Counted from the first letter of the stretch, positions 47,058-59,264 are shown. The stretch: DNA of 64,000 nucleotides from Cryptomeria japonica (GCF_030272615.1 NC_081415.1:373283009-373347008); one strand, 5' to 3'. Numbers and translations: made by a program. Notes: generated by a model from the sequence alone, not told the origin.

Positions 47058-48114
47058 TGTGATACTAAAAATGTGGTCTATAAGAGGCATACACATATAA
47101 TGAGACAATAAAAACATAATTGAAAAGCTTAATTGAAAACTAAATCAAAGATGCAAACCATAAGCCTTCCTTGAAATGTCTCATTTTCCTCTATTCTTGA
47201 GGACCTTGAAGGTGTTGGATTGATGGGCTCTCAGTGGAGCAATGACCTCCAAAGTGGCAACTCAAGAGTTGAGTAGCTATTTGATCATGATTGACTATGG
47301 AGATGATATGAAATGCATGATTTAAGAAACTAGATTAACATGCTATGATAAATCCAAAAGCTAATTACTAGATAATTGAAATGCAAATTGCCTATAGTAA
47401 TGATGCCTAAATTGATATGAGATGGGATCCATATTGCTCCAAAATGGAAGATATTTATAGGAATTCCAAGCCAAAGCTGAGGTGGCAGGAATCGACGGTC
47501 CAGATTTGATCTAAAGATATCAAGGGCCAAGATTGAGGAAGTTGGAGAGGAGGTTGGAGGAAGGGACACTTGTCATCTCTGCGGTGACAAGCGTCAAGGA
47601 GCCTTGCTCATGAGAGGGCAAGTGTCCAAGGGAGGAGACATGTGGAAAAAGTGCCATGTGTCTCAAGGAGAGAATATACACACCATGGGAGGTTAGCATA
47701 AGGAGGTGAGAATGTGCAAGATAGGATAGGGTTAGTTAGACCCAAGATTAGATTGAATGGGTTAATTTAGGGGATGGTTAGGTTATGTGGTTAAAGTTAG
47801 GAGCCATGTGCTCATTTGAATTTAGAAATTCAAATAATTGGAAAATGGTAATTAATCAACAAACTTGAGTTTGTTAATCTTAATTAGGGATTAGAAGAAT
47901 TGATTAATATGGGAAGACATTAATTAATTTAGAATTAATTAATCAAAGGGGGATATGAGATGAACTATATAAATAAATCATTTAGATTTATTTACTAGTA
48001 GATGAATAGATAAATTAATTAAATTGTTTGTGAATTAAATTAATTGGGAAGGGGAATTAATCAAATAACTACGTATTTAATTAACTATCTTCAAACCATT
48101 TTTAGGTGTATACA
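47058..48114 (-). repeat. El2 3' LTR (1,057 bp)
   Basis: Minus strand starts TGTATACACC after the purine tract and ends ...TAGTATCACA next to CATAT. Pairs with 60295-61354. Confidence 0.92.
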
Positions 48115-48128
48115 TTTTGCCCCTCTTT
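48115..48128 (-). other. El2 polypurine tract
   Basis: Minus strand AAAGAGGGGCAAAA directly before the 3' LTR; nearly the same as in El1. Confidence 0.85.
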
Positions 48129-48255
48129 GAAGCGATGTGTGACCACACGTTGATTCAAAGAAAACTTGATTGATGATATTGTTGATATTGATTTTGATAG
48201 GATGTAGATTCGATCTTGATTTGATGCGGATTTGGTTTCGATATGATACTGATTT

Positions 48256-48478
48256 GATTTGGAGATGATAAATCTCGGTATGATGTCAATTCGATTTTGG
48301 AGATGATAAATCTTGATATGATGCCGATTCGATTTCGGAGATGATAAATCTCGATATGATGCGGTTTCGATCTTGGAGATGATAAATCTCAATATGATGC
48401 GGTTTCGATTTTGGAGATGATAAATCTTGATATGATGCGATTTTGATTTTGGAGATGATAAATCTCGATATGATGCCC
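48256..48478. repeat. 38 bp tandem repeat, about six copies
   Basis: Units contain GGAGATGATAAATCTCGATA followed by TGATGC(G/C)G(T/A)TTC; mismatches are few. The array lies between the 3' LTR and the PMD promoter, the position of looser repeats in El1 (15120-15495). Confidence 0.9.
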
Positions 48479-48760
48479 CAAATGTTGATTGATAGATATC
48501 GATGTGAGGATGCCCCCTCGGGAGAGGAATCGGATAAATTCTGAATGTATGTGAATTTTTCACGATTTTTTGATTTTTTTGAAATTTTTTGAAATTCTTT
48601 CGATTTTTAGATTTTTAATGATTTTTTGATTTTTAGAAATTTTTTGAGTCAATTTGATTCATTTCCCGATAAGAAATTTGAAAATGCTGCCCTACCAGGC
48701 TGATTAGTTGATTAGATGACTAAACATAAGTGGAATAAAAATCCCACTTAAATGCCCCAT

Positions 48761-48768
48761 TATAAGTT
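48761..48768 (+). promoter_or_regulatory. TATA box of the El2 antisense PMD gene
   Basis: TATAAGTT about 80 bp before the ATG at 48845; compare 16013-16020 in El1. Confidence 0.45.
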
Positions 48769-48844
48769 TAAAAAGGTGAATTTCTTTTACCACTCCTCAT
48801 CTGTGCACTGCAGCTGTTTGAGAAAAATTGCTCTGGAGAAAGGA

Positions 48845-51800
48845 ATGGCGATCCCATTCCACCAGCATAGGTTCGAGCGAGTTCGGTGATACGAGCGTCC
48901 TCTGGCATATGGTCCACCAATGCGTACTTCGAGAAAACCCAGCTTTGTAAACTTTTAGTTGATTTTTGAAAAATTTAGCTATTTGAATAAAAATTTAGTT
49001 TTTAGTGGATTCGCCAAATGGGTTGGGAAAAAAAAATTATATTTTTGAGATGGGTTTTTCAATTTCTGAAATGGGTTTTTCATTTATTTTTTTTTAAATT
49101 ATTTGTATTCCAAAAATCTTTTATTTATATATGCATTTTTTTCTTTAAAAAAACAAAAAATACATTAAAATTTTTATTTTATTTTTTGTTTTTGAAATTT
49201 TATATATTGGGCAGGAAAAGGTGGCGGTGGAGGCCCCGTGGCAGCCACCACTGATGCCACCGCAAGCACCATCGGCGCTGCAGGAGGCGCCGCAGACGCT
49301 ACAGGAGGCGTTGTGAGAACCACTGTAGGCACCACAGACGCTGTGGAAGGTGCTGCGAGTGCCACTGTAGGCGCCGCTAGCGCTGCGGGAGGCACGTTGG
49401 ATGCCACCATGGGGGAGGGGTTTTTTTTTTTGTTTATTTGTGTTTTTGGGAATCTTTTCAATTTGGACAATTTTTTTATTTTTCTAATTTTTGATGATTT
49501 TTGGCGATGAGATTTTGATGAATTGATTTGATTTTTTGATTACTTCGATGTAGGTGATTTTGAGAAAATGATTTGATTTATCTATTGGTTGACTTTTCTA
49601 TCAATTTGATTTTATTTTTGATAGGGTAAGATTTGATTAGTTATCTAATTGATAAAATTAGATGCTCTTGATTGATAAATTTGATGATCAATTTTGATTA
49701 TCTCAATGTATGCGCGAGATGAGATAAGTTTGATAATGACCTCATGATAGATGAGCATCATTGATAGGGGCCCAACGAGATTTGATAAAAATCTCAATTG
49801 ATCAAAATAAACTGATAGATAGATTGATTTGATAGATAGATAAATCAAGAAACTGATATGATGAGATGATTTGATTGCAGGAGCACTTTACCATTCTTAA
49901 GTCTCGAGAGCGTTTCCCGAAGACATGGATGTTGATACCCTGCCTTAGCTAGGTGGAGCGAGACCACATTGGCAGGTGTGGTTTATCTTCCCTTCTTGAC
50001 ATGCCCCAGTCTTTGATAAATCGGGGATTACTGACAGATTTAGCAGAGCATTGGCATAGTGAGCATAACACGTTTCATTTGCCGGCAAGAGAGATTACGC
50101 TAACACCTGAGGATGTCTATCAAATTCTGCGCATCCCTATGATGGGCGATCTATTATATTATGATCTCAGCGAGTGGGGTGGGATAGAGGCACTTTGTAG
50201 AGTGTTTGAGGATGATGAGATAGGTAGGTACAATATTGTGTGGCAAGAGATGCTAGAGTTAGGATATGCCACATTACCGACTATGCTTGCCAGATTTATG
50301 GAGGCTTCTTTTGTCTTAATCATAGGTCAAAGGGATTATCTGTTGGATGGGGTCATCTTCTTGAGCATATGGTGACAGAGGGGACCCGCTTTGCATGGGC
50401 GTCATGTATGTTGGTGCATTTGTATCATGACTTACACTGAGTTGTGTATCACGGATCAGCTGTGTTATCAGCAAGGGTGATCATGCTTCAGATATGGGCC
50501 TGGGAGCATCTACCTATCACATGACCATGGCTGACATAGATAGACCTATAGGCAGGCCTTATGTTGAGGGGTATCTAGGTATTATTTTCTAGCGAAAGAT
50601 GGGAAAATTAGAGTATTGGTGATGGACCTTGGATGATCTGGATACTGTGATATGGAGACCATACAGGGATTGTAAGATTTGGCTTGAGGATGCAGTGGAG
50701 GTGCCGTATGTATTCATGACGCAATATCTAATTGGATTGACACCCTATGTCATCGAGAGATTTCTTTGTATGAGGGTGTTGAGACAGTATGGTAGGATAT
50801 AGGGGATGCCACAGGGTACAGCTCATTATGCTCATCGAAGATTGGATGTGGCTACTTGGGGGCCTTCTATTTCATATGACCAGGCTTGTGCAGAGTATCG
50901 ATCATTGGAGCCAATTGATTGGGATCATCTTCCAGCATGATGGATAGCGAGATGACACATGAGTATGCCATGCACTATACTATACATAGGTTTCCAAGGC
51001 TGACACGTCCGAATGAGCCAGAGCTAGTTTTTTATGAGGATGATGAGAGGCTACCACACAAAGCTCCTAGACGATAGAGGGATGGTGAGGTGAGAGATGA
51101 GAGTGGAGATGGGGATGGATATGTAAGAGGTGCAAGAGATCATGGTGATGGAGGAGATGATGATGGAGGAGATGATGATAGAGGAGATGATGATGGGGGA
51201 GATGGTTGAGCAATGGTAGCGACAATGGTAGGCACATCAGGAACTAGCAGTTCTAGATCTGCTAGAGATGTATATACAGATTGGATGGCCCGAGTGGTCA
51301 GGCGTAGGAGATCAGGTCCAGGGGATCAGGAGCATCAGGTCCTAGAGCAGGAGGCTACCCCAGTTGAGCAGGTACCTATGACAATATCATGGGCTGAGCA
51401 CCCACAGGAAGAGGCACCTCGATGGATCCTCATTAGGATGTCATCGCATCAGCAACAGGCTCAAATTACAAACTTATAGGCTCAGGTTTAGCAGCTAGAG
51501 AGTTGACTAGCAAAGAGGGACTCTCAGATGGCCCAGCTAGAGACTCAGATGGCTTCTCTCCTAGTCAAGAGAGATGCAGCTATGGATAGGTGTCAGTAGG
51601 CCGAGACACATGTACAGTTGTCAAGAGCGTCTACTTCAGGGAAGACTACCCTGAAGATGATGCATCAGGGGATCCGAGAGGCTGAGTATTACAAGACCTT
51701 ATACTTTACTATTGTTCCTCCTGATCTGAGGGCTCCAGGATTTTCACAGCTGAGCAGGAGATCGAGATAAAGCCAAATTGAGAGTCGAGGAGTGACAGGG

Positions 51801-51926
51801 CCACTTCAGAGAGCTCCCCCAGGTGGGGACTCAGGTATAGGAGTACTAGCTGGTGCTACTCTACCTAATGCATTAGGACAGAGTTATGCTCCACGTCCTA
51901 GTGGTCACACTGATATGGGACATTGA
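48845..51926 (+). pseudogene. El2 plant mobile domain (PMD) protein, antisense to pol, two exons
   Basis: Exon 1 starts MAIPFHQHRFERVR, aligning with MVVSTRQHRFEHQR of El1, then RPLAYGPPMR. The inferred intron ends at TTGATTGCAG (acceptor, 49880). Exon 2 from 49881 gives HIGRCGLSSLLDMPQ, EHWHSEHNTFHLP, REITLTPEDVYQILRIPMMG: the PMD core. It then decays through stops, with an Asp/Gly-rich segment near 51120-51210, an Arg-rich and Gln-rich region (51213-51480), and a possible coiled coil (QMAQLETQMASLL), ending at the TGA 51924-51926. Function as for El1: PMD proteins are nuclear and often carried by transposable elements. Antisense placement and exon structure are conserved between the two elements although LTRs and noncoding parts are not. 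Confidence 0.8.
49266..49391. repeat. GC-rich 21 bp tandem array (six units) in the El2 PMD intron
   Basis: Six consecutive 21 bp units, each with a GACGCTG or GCGCTGC-like core and ending (C/G)(A/T)G(G/T)AG, inside a strikingly GC-rich island (about 49210-49415) within AT-rich DNA. Either strand can be read as Ala/Gly/Thr/Val- or Pro-rich repeats. The 21 bp period equals that of the leader arrays of the same element. Confidence 0.85.
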
Positions 51927-53535
51927 TCCATTTATGTACACACCATTTTGTGATGAGATATTGATGATTCCCGCGATGTATATTTGTGATGTATCTCATG
52001 TTTTTTGTGATATCATTGTACCTTAGTCATTGATTTTGTTTTGATGATTTGATATGCAGTTGATTCTATTCGTTCTACATGACCTATTAAATGATGGATG
52101 CATTCTATTTGACATATGATTATGATGTGTAGTAACCTTCATGATGTATGCTTGATGTTTGCTTTAATTTCTATATGCTTATGAATTCTAGATGATGGAT
52201 ATATGATGATGTAGTATTTACATGATGTATGCAAATGCAAATATGTATGTTGATACTTATAATTTCTATGTGATGTATGTGCAATGCAATGCTTTCTATG
52301 TTTATGATATTTTATGATTTTTTCATGCATGTTAATATAGGATGGATGCAATGAAATGCAATGGTGTTATTTTATATGATTTAAGATTAGAGGAATGCCA
52401 TGCAATGATCTTACTAAATCAATGAATGATTTGATGTTTTATATGAATGATGCCTTGGTATGCAATAGTTACATGAGATGAACTAACTTATCATGCAAGA
52501 TGAATGAATTGATTATTTTTGTTATTGTCCAATGTACTCAATCACGTAATAGGAGAGATAACACCATGTTAGCTTTGGCCTTGAAAAAGATGAGCATTGT
52601 GATCCCATGTAGAATGAAATGCAAATCTATCTTAAAATGCAATGCAATGCAGTGATCGAACAGGTCATGGAGTCATTGGTTTGTTTCATCATTGAGCCTT
52701 TAAAATGTGGGAAGTGAGTGCAAACATCAATGGTATAATTGAACCATGATGACCTGAGCACTACTTTCCTAGGTTTTGATATTGCAAGTCAGCACAAGCA
52801 TCGAGGTATAATTGAACCAAGATGACCAGAGTGTTGCTTGCATAAAACAGGCAATATTAACCATTTCTATATGCAAGTCTGAAATGTCTTCGATGATACT
52901 CTGATGATCATTTCCTTAGACAACTTTGCACATATTAATGATTAATTTATAAATAGTAGACAAGAAAAATATCATGTTCCTTCCTCGTTCCTCTAGTAAA
53001 AGGCATCCTGGAGATACTCAGAAATCATGATAGCGAAAATCAAAATAAAATAGTCGAACCATTATTTCCAAAGTGTTAAAATCACGAGTCAAGATATATC
53101 ATCCATTGATATGTGTTTTGTCATGTTTAGATTGATATGTGATATTTAATGGTTGACAATGTGTTCTTATGTTCAATGTTGGATGTATCTCAGTTTTTCA
53201 CTTGACAAGCGTTGTCTGACTGTTGTTCTACCTACTTTGATTAAGCTCAAAATGATTGCAACTTTTTTCCCCCAACCAAGTTCAGGATTTTGACCCTAGC
53301 CTAGAAAAAAGCCTTATTATGATATAGTCAACGATCCAAACCATGACGAGAAATCACCTAGGATGCCTGCGTATGTACAAAGGCTTTATGATGGATATGA
53401 ACAACGATGATGGAAAAGAATGCAAGTGGAAGAATGTGTGAACCAATAGATGGCAGAGCTAGCCGATAGATAATGCCTGTTTGTCAAGTTTTCACCATCT
53501 ATTTTTATTGCACTTTTCTCATATTTGATTTTTTT
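51927..53535. other. El2 spacer between PMD gene and integrase, ATGNATG-rich
   Basis: No ORF of interest. Between about 52080 and 52700 there are very many GATGTATG, ATGCAATGC and TATGATG phrases. El1 has a shorter stretch of the same kind (18660-18870). Confidence 0.5.
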
Positions 53536-53755
53536 TTTTTTACTGTTTTTTGGATTTTTTTTGCTTTTTCACTGTTTTTGGATTTTTTTGCTTTTTCACT
53601 ATTTTTGGTTTTTTCTGCTTTTTCACTATTTTTAGATTTTCTACTTTTTCAATATTTTTGGATTTTTCCGCTTTTTCACTATTTTTGGATTTTTTCTGCT
53701 TTTTTACTGTTTTTGGATTTTTCTGCTTTTTCACTGTTTTTGGATTTTTCAGACG
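53536..53755. repeat. 27 bp T-rich tandem repeat, about eight copies
   Basis: Unit: CACT(G/A)TTTTTGGATTTTTC followed by TGCTTTTT. On the minus strand the unit encodes nine residues of the type KKQKNPKTV and directly follows the integrase frame, giving a lysine-rich C-terminal extension. Confidence 0.85.
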
Positions 53756-55480
53756 TAAAACTTCTTTAGATGCATTCTATTGATGGGTTCCTCGAGCTGA
53801 TCTCTATCTTGTGTTGATAGCTGATATGCCCCTAACCCAAATACTATTGTGACCACAAATGGACCTAACCAGTATGGTTCAAATTTTCCCTTCTTTTCTC
53901 GATCTAACTGATTTCGTGGATTTTCCTTTAATACTAGTTCTCTGACTTGAAAGATTCATGATTTGACCTTGTGATTATAACTTCGGTGCATTCTTTGCTA
54001 ATATACCTTTAAATGATCAAAGGCATTTTTTCTTCTTTCATGGATCAGTTCTAACTCTTGTAGTCTAGATACTCGTTGTTCTTCATCTGGGATAAGTCCT
54101 TTTAGTGATACACGTAGAGAGGGTATCTCTACTTCAATTGGTAATATGGCTTCTGATCCATATACAAAAGAGAAAGGTGTGACACCTGTTGTAGTGTGGA
54201 TACTAGTGTGGTAGGCCTAGAGAGTAGGGTTTAGTTGAATATGCTAATCTTTCCCAGCATCATTCACTATCTTTTTGAGGATTTTCAGAATAGTTTTATT
54301 AGATGCTTCTACCTGCCCATTCCCCTATGGATAATAGGGTGTGGAGAATCTATTTTGGATCTTAAACTTCTTGCATAGCTCTTTTACATCTTGATTCTTG
54401 AATGGTCATCCATTATCAGTGATAATGGTCATTGGTATTCCATAACGACAGATGATGTAATTCAAGATAAATGCAGCAATTTGTTTTCTTGTGATATTTG
54501 TGAGAGGTACCGCTTCAATCCATTTTGTGAAATATTTTGTAGCTACAAGGATGAATTTGTGACCATTAGATGAAGAAGGATTTATTTTCCTACTAGATCA
54601 AGACCCCATTGACAAAAAGGCCAAGATGTTGCTAAAGCATGAAGTTCTTGTGCTGGTGCATGGATCAAGTTTCCATGGATCTGACATTGTTTGCACGTCC
54701 TAGCTATCTGAAAAGAGGCGTTCCATAGTCAGCCAATAATAGCCCAAGTGTATGATTTTTTCAAAAGGGTAAGACCACTCTAATGAGTGCCACAAATGTC
54801 ATTATGGACTTCCTTTAAGACCTTCTCAGATTCTTCTTGTTCGAGACATCTTAAAAGAGTATCGTCTAGACCTCGTTTAAATAGGGTATCCGTGACAAGA
54901 GTATAATGGGAGGATTGGCAAATAAAGTTTCTCTTTTGATTTTTTGATAATTTAGGAGGTAAGATGTTATCTTTCAGGTATGTGTAAGTTTGGCCATAGT
55001 GGGAGGAATCATGTCCAATAAGTTGACAAATTGTTTGGGAATCAGGACAATTATGAGAAGGGTAAAACAACTCTTCAACCAGGAATGCATAACACTCTTG
55101 ATTTTCCTGTGTTTGTAATAGAGAAGAAAGTGTTGCCATGGAATCTGCTGCTTTGTTATCATTTCTTGGAATTTGTTCAAAAGTGATTTCAATAAAATAT
55201 TTCTTGAAGTCATCCACCATCTTTTTATAAGGCATGAGTTTGTCATCTTTTGTTTGATAGTCATCATTTATTTGATTGATGACAAGTTGAGAGTCTCCAA
55301 AGACCTAAAGTTGTGTAATGTTCCATTCTACAACCATTTTGATACCTATAACCAAAGCTTCATACTCTGCAGTGTTGTTGGTGCATGGGAAGCTTAATTT
55401 GTATGCTTTTGGAATTGTATGACCTTGTGGTGTGATGAATAGAATACCTACTCCTGATCCATGTTGTGTTCCATTATTGA
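53756..55480 (-). pseudogene. El2 second RNase H and integrase
   Basis: The part of the second RNase H with GSGVGILFITPQGH, TAEYEALVIGIKMVV and FGDSQLVINQIND is readable; the first catalytic Asp (FDGS in El1) is missing at the deletion junction. The tether (VEELFYPSHNCPDSQ) is followed by the integrase zinc-binding region (HNDICGTH, CKQCQIHGN), a badly decayed catalytic core and the C-terminal part (RVSRLQELELI, PYWLGPFVV). Many stops and frameshifts; not functional. Confidence 0.75.
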
Positions 55481-56371
55481 TGTCTGCTCCTGGACTGATA
55501 TTTGGGTGATGTATTATAAGATCTGGATCCAACCTTGGAATGTCTGCATATGACCATCTTTGATTTGCCTCCTTTTGAAGAGTTCCAAGTATTTTTGCCT
55601 TTCTAGTTCTGATAGAGAAGTTGTTGGATGTAGGTCAATTGTGCCAATGATAACCGCCTCTGCTGGTTCTATTAGGATAGATAACTTCTCTTGATAACAT
55701 TCAGGTAAGGTGTCAAATCTCCCATCTTCTTGTGCCTCAAGGAGGTTTTCACCATTAGATGCATCCTTTATTTTTTCTTTTTCCCGATCTAATTTTTCCA
55801 AGAAATGGTTTTTAGCATTAGACTTGATATTGTTTTCTTTATTTTCACTTTTGCGATTAAGAGATTTGACACCCATTTGACTTGAAGATACATTTCTGAA
55901 ATTCCTAGTGAGATTTGTTGTAGGTTCAATTTCATTAAGATATAAAGATATGGCATGGTCATTAGGAAAGGTATCCATGGTGGTATGTCCTTCATTTTCC
56001 CAATCCATAGGTTCATGATGAATTAAGGATAAAGGATCCTCATGTTGGATTATGTCAAAGATATTAGGGGTTGTGATAGAGATGTCAAGGCCTTCAATAT
56101 GTATTTCCATGTCTAGAATGATACTCTCATTAGAATGACCTCACGCAAGAAGCTCCTGATCATCCTCAATTAAGTCCAAGTCAACTGAATGTGATCCTGA
56201 TTCAAGTGGACTAGTTCCTAACATTTGTCCTGCATACATGTGAACTACATCAACACCTACACCTACTTCTTCCCTTTCAATTTCAAGCTGCTCTTGTTTG
56301 TTGTTCCATGATAATGAATATTCTTCGTTCCCTCGATCTCTTAACTGCATTTGTTTTTCCATGCTTGACAA
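55481..56371 (-). pseudogene. El2 protease-RT linker, joined directly to RNase H
   Basis: Matches the El1 linker (HDHAISLYLNEIEP-like segment, KIKDASNGENLLEAQEDGRF, LDPDLIIHH). In El1, DPDLIMHH continues into RT; here HHPNISPGA runs straight into the second RNase H. This marks a deletion of the RT and first RNase H near 55470-55500. A one-base frameshift lies near 55570. Confidence 0.75.
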
Positions 56372-56398
56372 AATTAATACAAATGATTGTTCTTTGGA

Positions 56399-57370
56399 TT
56401 ATGTGCTTGAATATGTTGTCTCTTTGTTATGTGAAACAATAACCTCTAGAGCCAGTTTTAGATTGCTACAACACTGCAATGGATTTGAGTCTGCTGAGAT
56501 AGTGATTTCCTCCCCATTGTAGGGAAACTTTATGTACTGATGGCATGTTAATGAAATAGATTTCATGTCATGTATCCATGGTCTTCCCAAGAGTATGTTG
56601 AATGGTGGTTCCAAATCTAGGACTTGGCATGTTGTGTTTTTCTGCAAAGGTCCCACTCTGATGGGTAATACCACAACTCCTTTAGAGGAATACTCTTCTT
56701 CATTATGTGCTTTGATTGTGATGTTTTTTAGGGGATCAACTGTATCCTCTAAATAACCTAGAGCACAGACAAGACTCAATGAGCAAATGTTTAAACTTGC
56801 TCCCCCATCTATTAGGACACGTTTAACGAGTGTTTTATGAATGAAGACTTCAATTTGCAAGGAAGCACTATGGGGATGTTGCAAGGAATCAATGCTTGGA
56901 TATGAAGTAGATGGGTTTTGAATAGGATCCTCTGAAATAGGTTTGATGGCTATTATGGATATCCCTTGGGGAACATCATCTTTGGGTGTATTGTTTGGTG
57001 AGGATGCTATGGAAGGTTTTTGCACTTTTTTAAGAAGTGTAATAATAGATGCCTTTGGAGAGTTAACTTGCTTATGGGGGGATGAACCATTTCTAGATAT
57101 AGGTGCGCGATTGTGCTCTTTCTCATCCAAATCTTTTAAGGATCTTTTTAATAGTTTCATAAAAGACCCACCTTTCTTTGGATATGTATTTGAATCCTTG
57201 TTAAGTTTTGACATGGTTGGATTTTTGTTTTGAACTTGTTTGATTTCTCTAATATGTTGACTTGTTATGTGTTCTTGTCTTTTGCTTTGGTATGCCATGT
57301 TTCTACGATCTTCATCTATTTCTAATGTTTCAGCGATCTTATGTCTCTGTGCTCTAATTAAAATGGGCAT
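56399..57370 (-). pseudogene. El2 gag N-terminus fused to protease
   Basis: ATG at 57368-57370 (MPILIRAQRHKIAET); the first residues recall MPIQTKSS of El1 gag. There follows a basic linker, no capsid domain and no CCHC knuckle, then the protease with SLQIEVFIHKTLVKRVLIDG GASLNIC, LPIRVGPLQK and PFNILLGRPWIHDMKSI. The catalytic LIDGGAS is intact. The frame is open for 323 codons, the longest uninterrupted frame in El2. Confidence 0.8.
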
Positions 57371-57846
57371 TGTGTTTGATATATTTTTGCGAGATTTAAA
57401 TCTTGCTTAATGTGTCGCAATAAGTGATCAATTGTTGAGGAAATGATCTTTCAAGTGTTTGTGTGTTTGCAAGTTTTTTGATCTTAGTTTTGGAGTGCCA
57501 ATTTTGTGATTTTTGATATGACCAAGTTCAATAGGAATGATATATCCTATGTTAGAGAATGAGGTTATCCTGATCAAGCATTGTAGTTTCATGATTAAAG
57601 GATGATAGATCCTGATGAGAAACTATGTTTGAATGATCAGTTTATCAAAGACAATGTGATGTTGCACTTTAAGGTGTTTGATCTTTAACTTGTTTGAGGT
57701 GAAAACTTGAGACCTTTGTGCGTCTTGTTCTTGAGTCTATTTTGACATAAGATAACCTGATTGAATGACCCAACAAGATGACCTACTCTCTATGTTTGAC
57801 TATTTGAGAAATGGGTTGTTTTTGTTTTCGGATTTTGATGCAGTTT

Positions 57847-58140
57847 ACTAGAAACGTTGCTAAAATGACCAGGAACTCTGCTATACTAACTAGAAACGCT
57901 AGCAAACTTACCAGAAATGCTATTAAATAGACCAAAAACACTGGGAAACAAACTAGAAATGCTGACAGATAGACCAAGAATGCTGATAGATAGACCGGGA
58001 ACGCTGCTAAACTGACCAAAAATGCTAGCAAACAAACCAAGAATGCTGACAGATAGACCAGAAATGCTATTCTGTACACCAAAAATGCTGACAGACAGAC
58101 CAAAAACACTAACAGACTGTCTAGGAGCTCTGCTTTGCAA
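57847..58140. repeat. 21 bp tandem array, 14 units
   Basis: Fourteen consecutive units of exactly 21 bp, consensus ACCA(A/G)(A/G)AA(T/C)GCTGACA followed by GATAG, no length change in any unit. Confidence 0.95.
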
Positions 58141-58340
58141 TACAGTGACTCTAAAGTTCAAATAATGATGTGTAGACTTAGCAAATTAAGTGTTTGAACT
58201 TAGGAGATTTTAATTTTGACCTAACTTTGCAATTTTCAAACTCATAAAATGGATATGTAGACCTAGCAAGTACAAACTAGGAGATCTGATGCTGCAACAT
58301 GAACAATTTTGGCATGTGACTCACAAGAGTTGTTGATTAG

Positions 58341-58529
58341 ACCAAGGGAGCTGACCTTTAGACCAAGAGAGCTACTGTTTAGACTAGGAACTCTGCTATA
58401 CTAACCAGAAACACTGCTAAATTGACCAAAAATGCTGACAAACTTACTAGAAACGCTGGCGAACTTACCAGAAACACTGCTAAACTGACCAAAAACTCTG
58501 ATGTTTAGACCAAAAACTTTGATGTGCTC
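58341..58529. repeat. 21 bp tandem array, 9 units
   Basis: Nine units of exactly 21 bp of the same family (ACCAGAAACACTGCTAAA..). Confidence 0.93.
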
Positions 58530-58576
58530 AACCTTGGAGAGTTAATGTTGAAATATGAGAAATTTGACATTCACAC

Positions 58577-58760
58577 CAAGAGAGCTGACATTTGGACCAT
58601 AGGTGCGACTGTTTGAACTGATAGTGCTAATGTTTGGACCCAAAAGAGCTAATGTTTGGACTGTGAATGCAATTGTTTGGATTGATAAAGCTAATGTTTG
58701 GACCAAAAGTGCCAAGGTTTGGATTCTGAATGCGATTGTTTTGATTGAAAGAGCTAATCT
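58577..58760. repeat. 21 bp tandem array, about 9 diverged units
   Basis: Units of the type ACC(A)AAAGTGC(T/C)AA(T/G)GTTTGG; one is 22 bp. More diverged than the other arrays. Confidence 0.85.
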
Positions 58761-59264
58761 GTTGTGAAACTTGTGAATTTGACCATTTGAAGTTTGATTT
58801 TTCACTGTTTGTTGTATTTCAATGGATGATATCTTGACTTGACTTACAAACACATAATTTAGATTGTATTTTTGTCCCAAAGGACACATAAAGTGTATGT
58901 TCAAGAAGCTTTAAAGAAAGCCCAAGTTTTCATGGGTTTTGAACAATTGAAAACACATAAATCAGTCTATCCTAAGGAGATTGGCTTCATTATTAGTTCT
59001 TAGCCCACAACTTGGTACCCTGTCAGCTCACACAGCCTTGTCACCCCCTAAAGGGTGCCCATGTTTTTGCCTTTACGAGAGCTAGTGGAGTCCCATTATG
59101 AGCCCAACAATAAGGTCTCAAAAGGGGAGTTCACACATACGCTCAAGAGGGACATATGGTGAGTATCTTAAGGAGAGATTCTTCCCCCTTCATGCACTAA
59201 GAATTTAATAATGTTCGGAGGTAAACCGGGTAGCTTCTAATTTACTTGGAACTAGTAAGGGATC

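Noticed and set aside
48102-48563. 153-codon minus-strand ORF rich in Ile/His/Ser
   Set aside because: It lies entirely over the 38 bp tandem repeat and LTR boundary; repeat-generated reading frame.
49174-49510. Ala/Pro-rich ORFs on both strands (98 and 90 codons)
   Set aside because: Both strands are open because of the GC-rich 21 bp array; kept as a repeat and as a finding, not as a gene.
57783-58161. Minus-strand ORFs of about 100 codons with a hydrophobic AFLV.L repeat that look like a membrane protein
   Set aside because: They are a direct product of the exact 21 bp array; the opposite strand is open too, and there is no start context or conservation outside the array.
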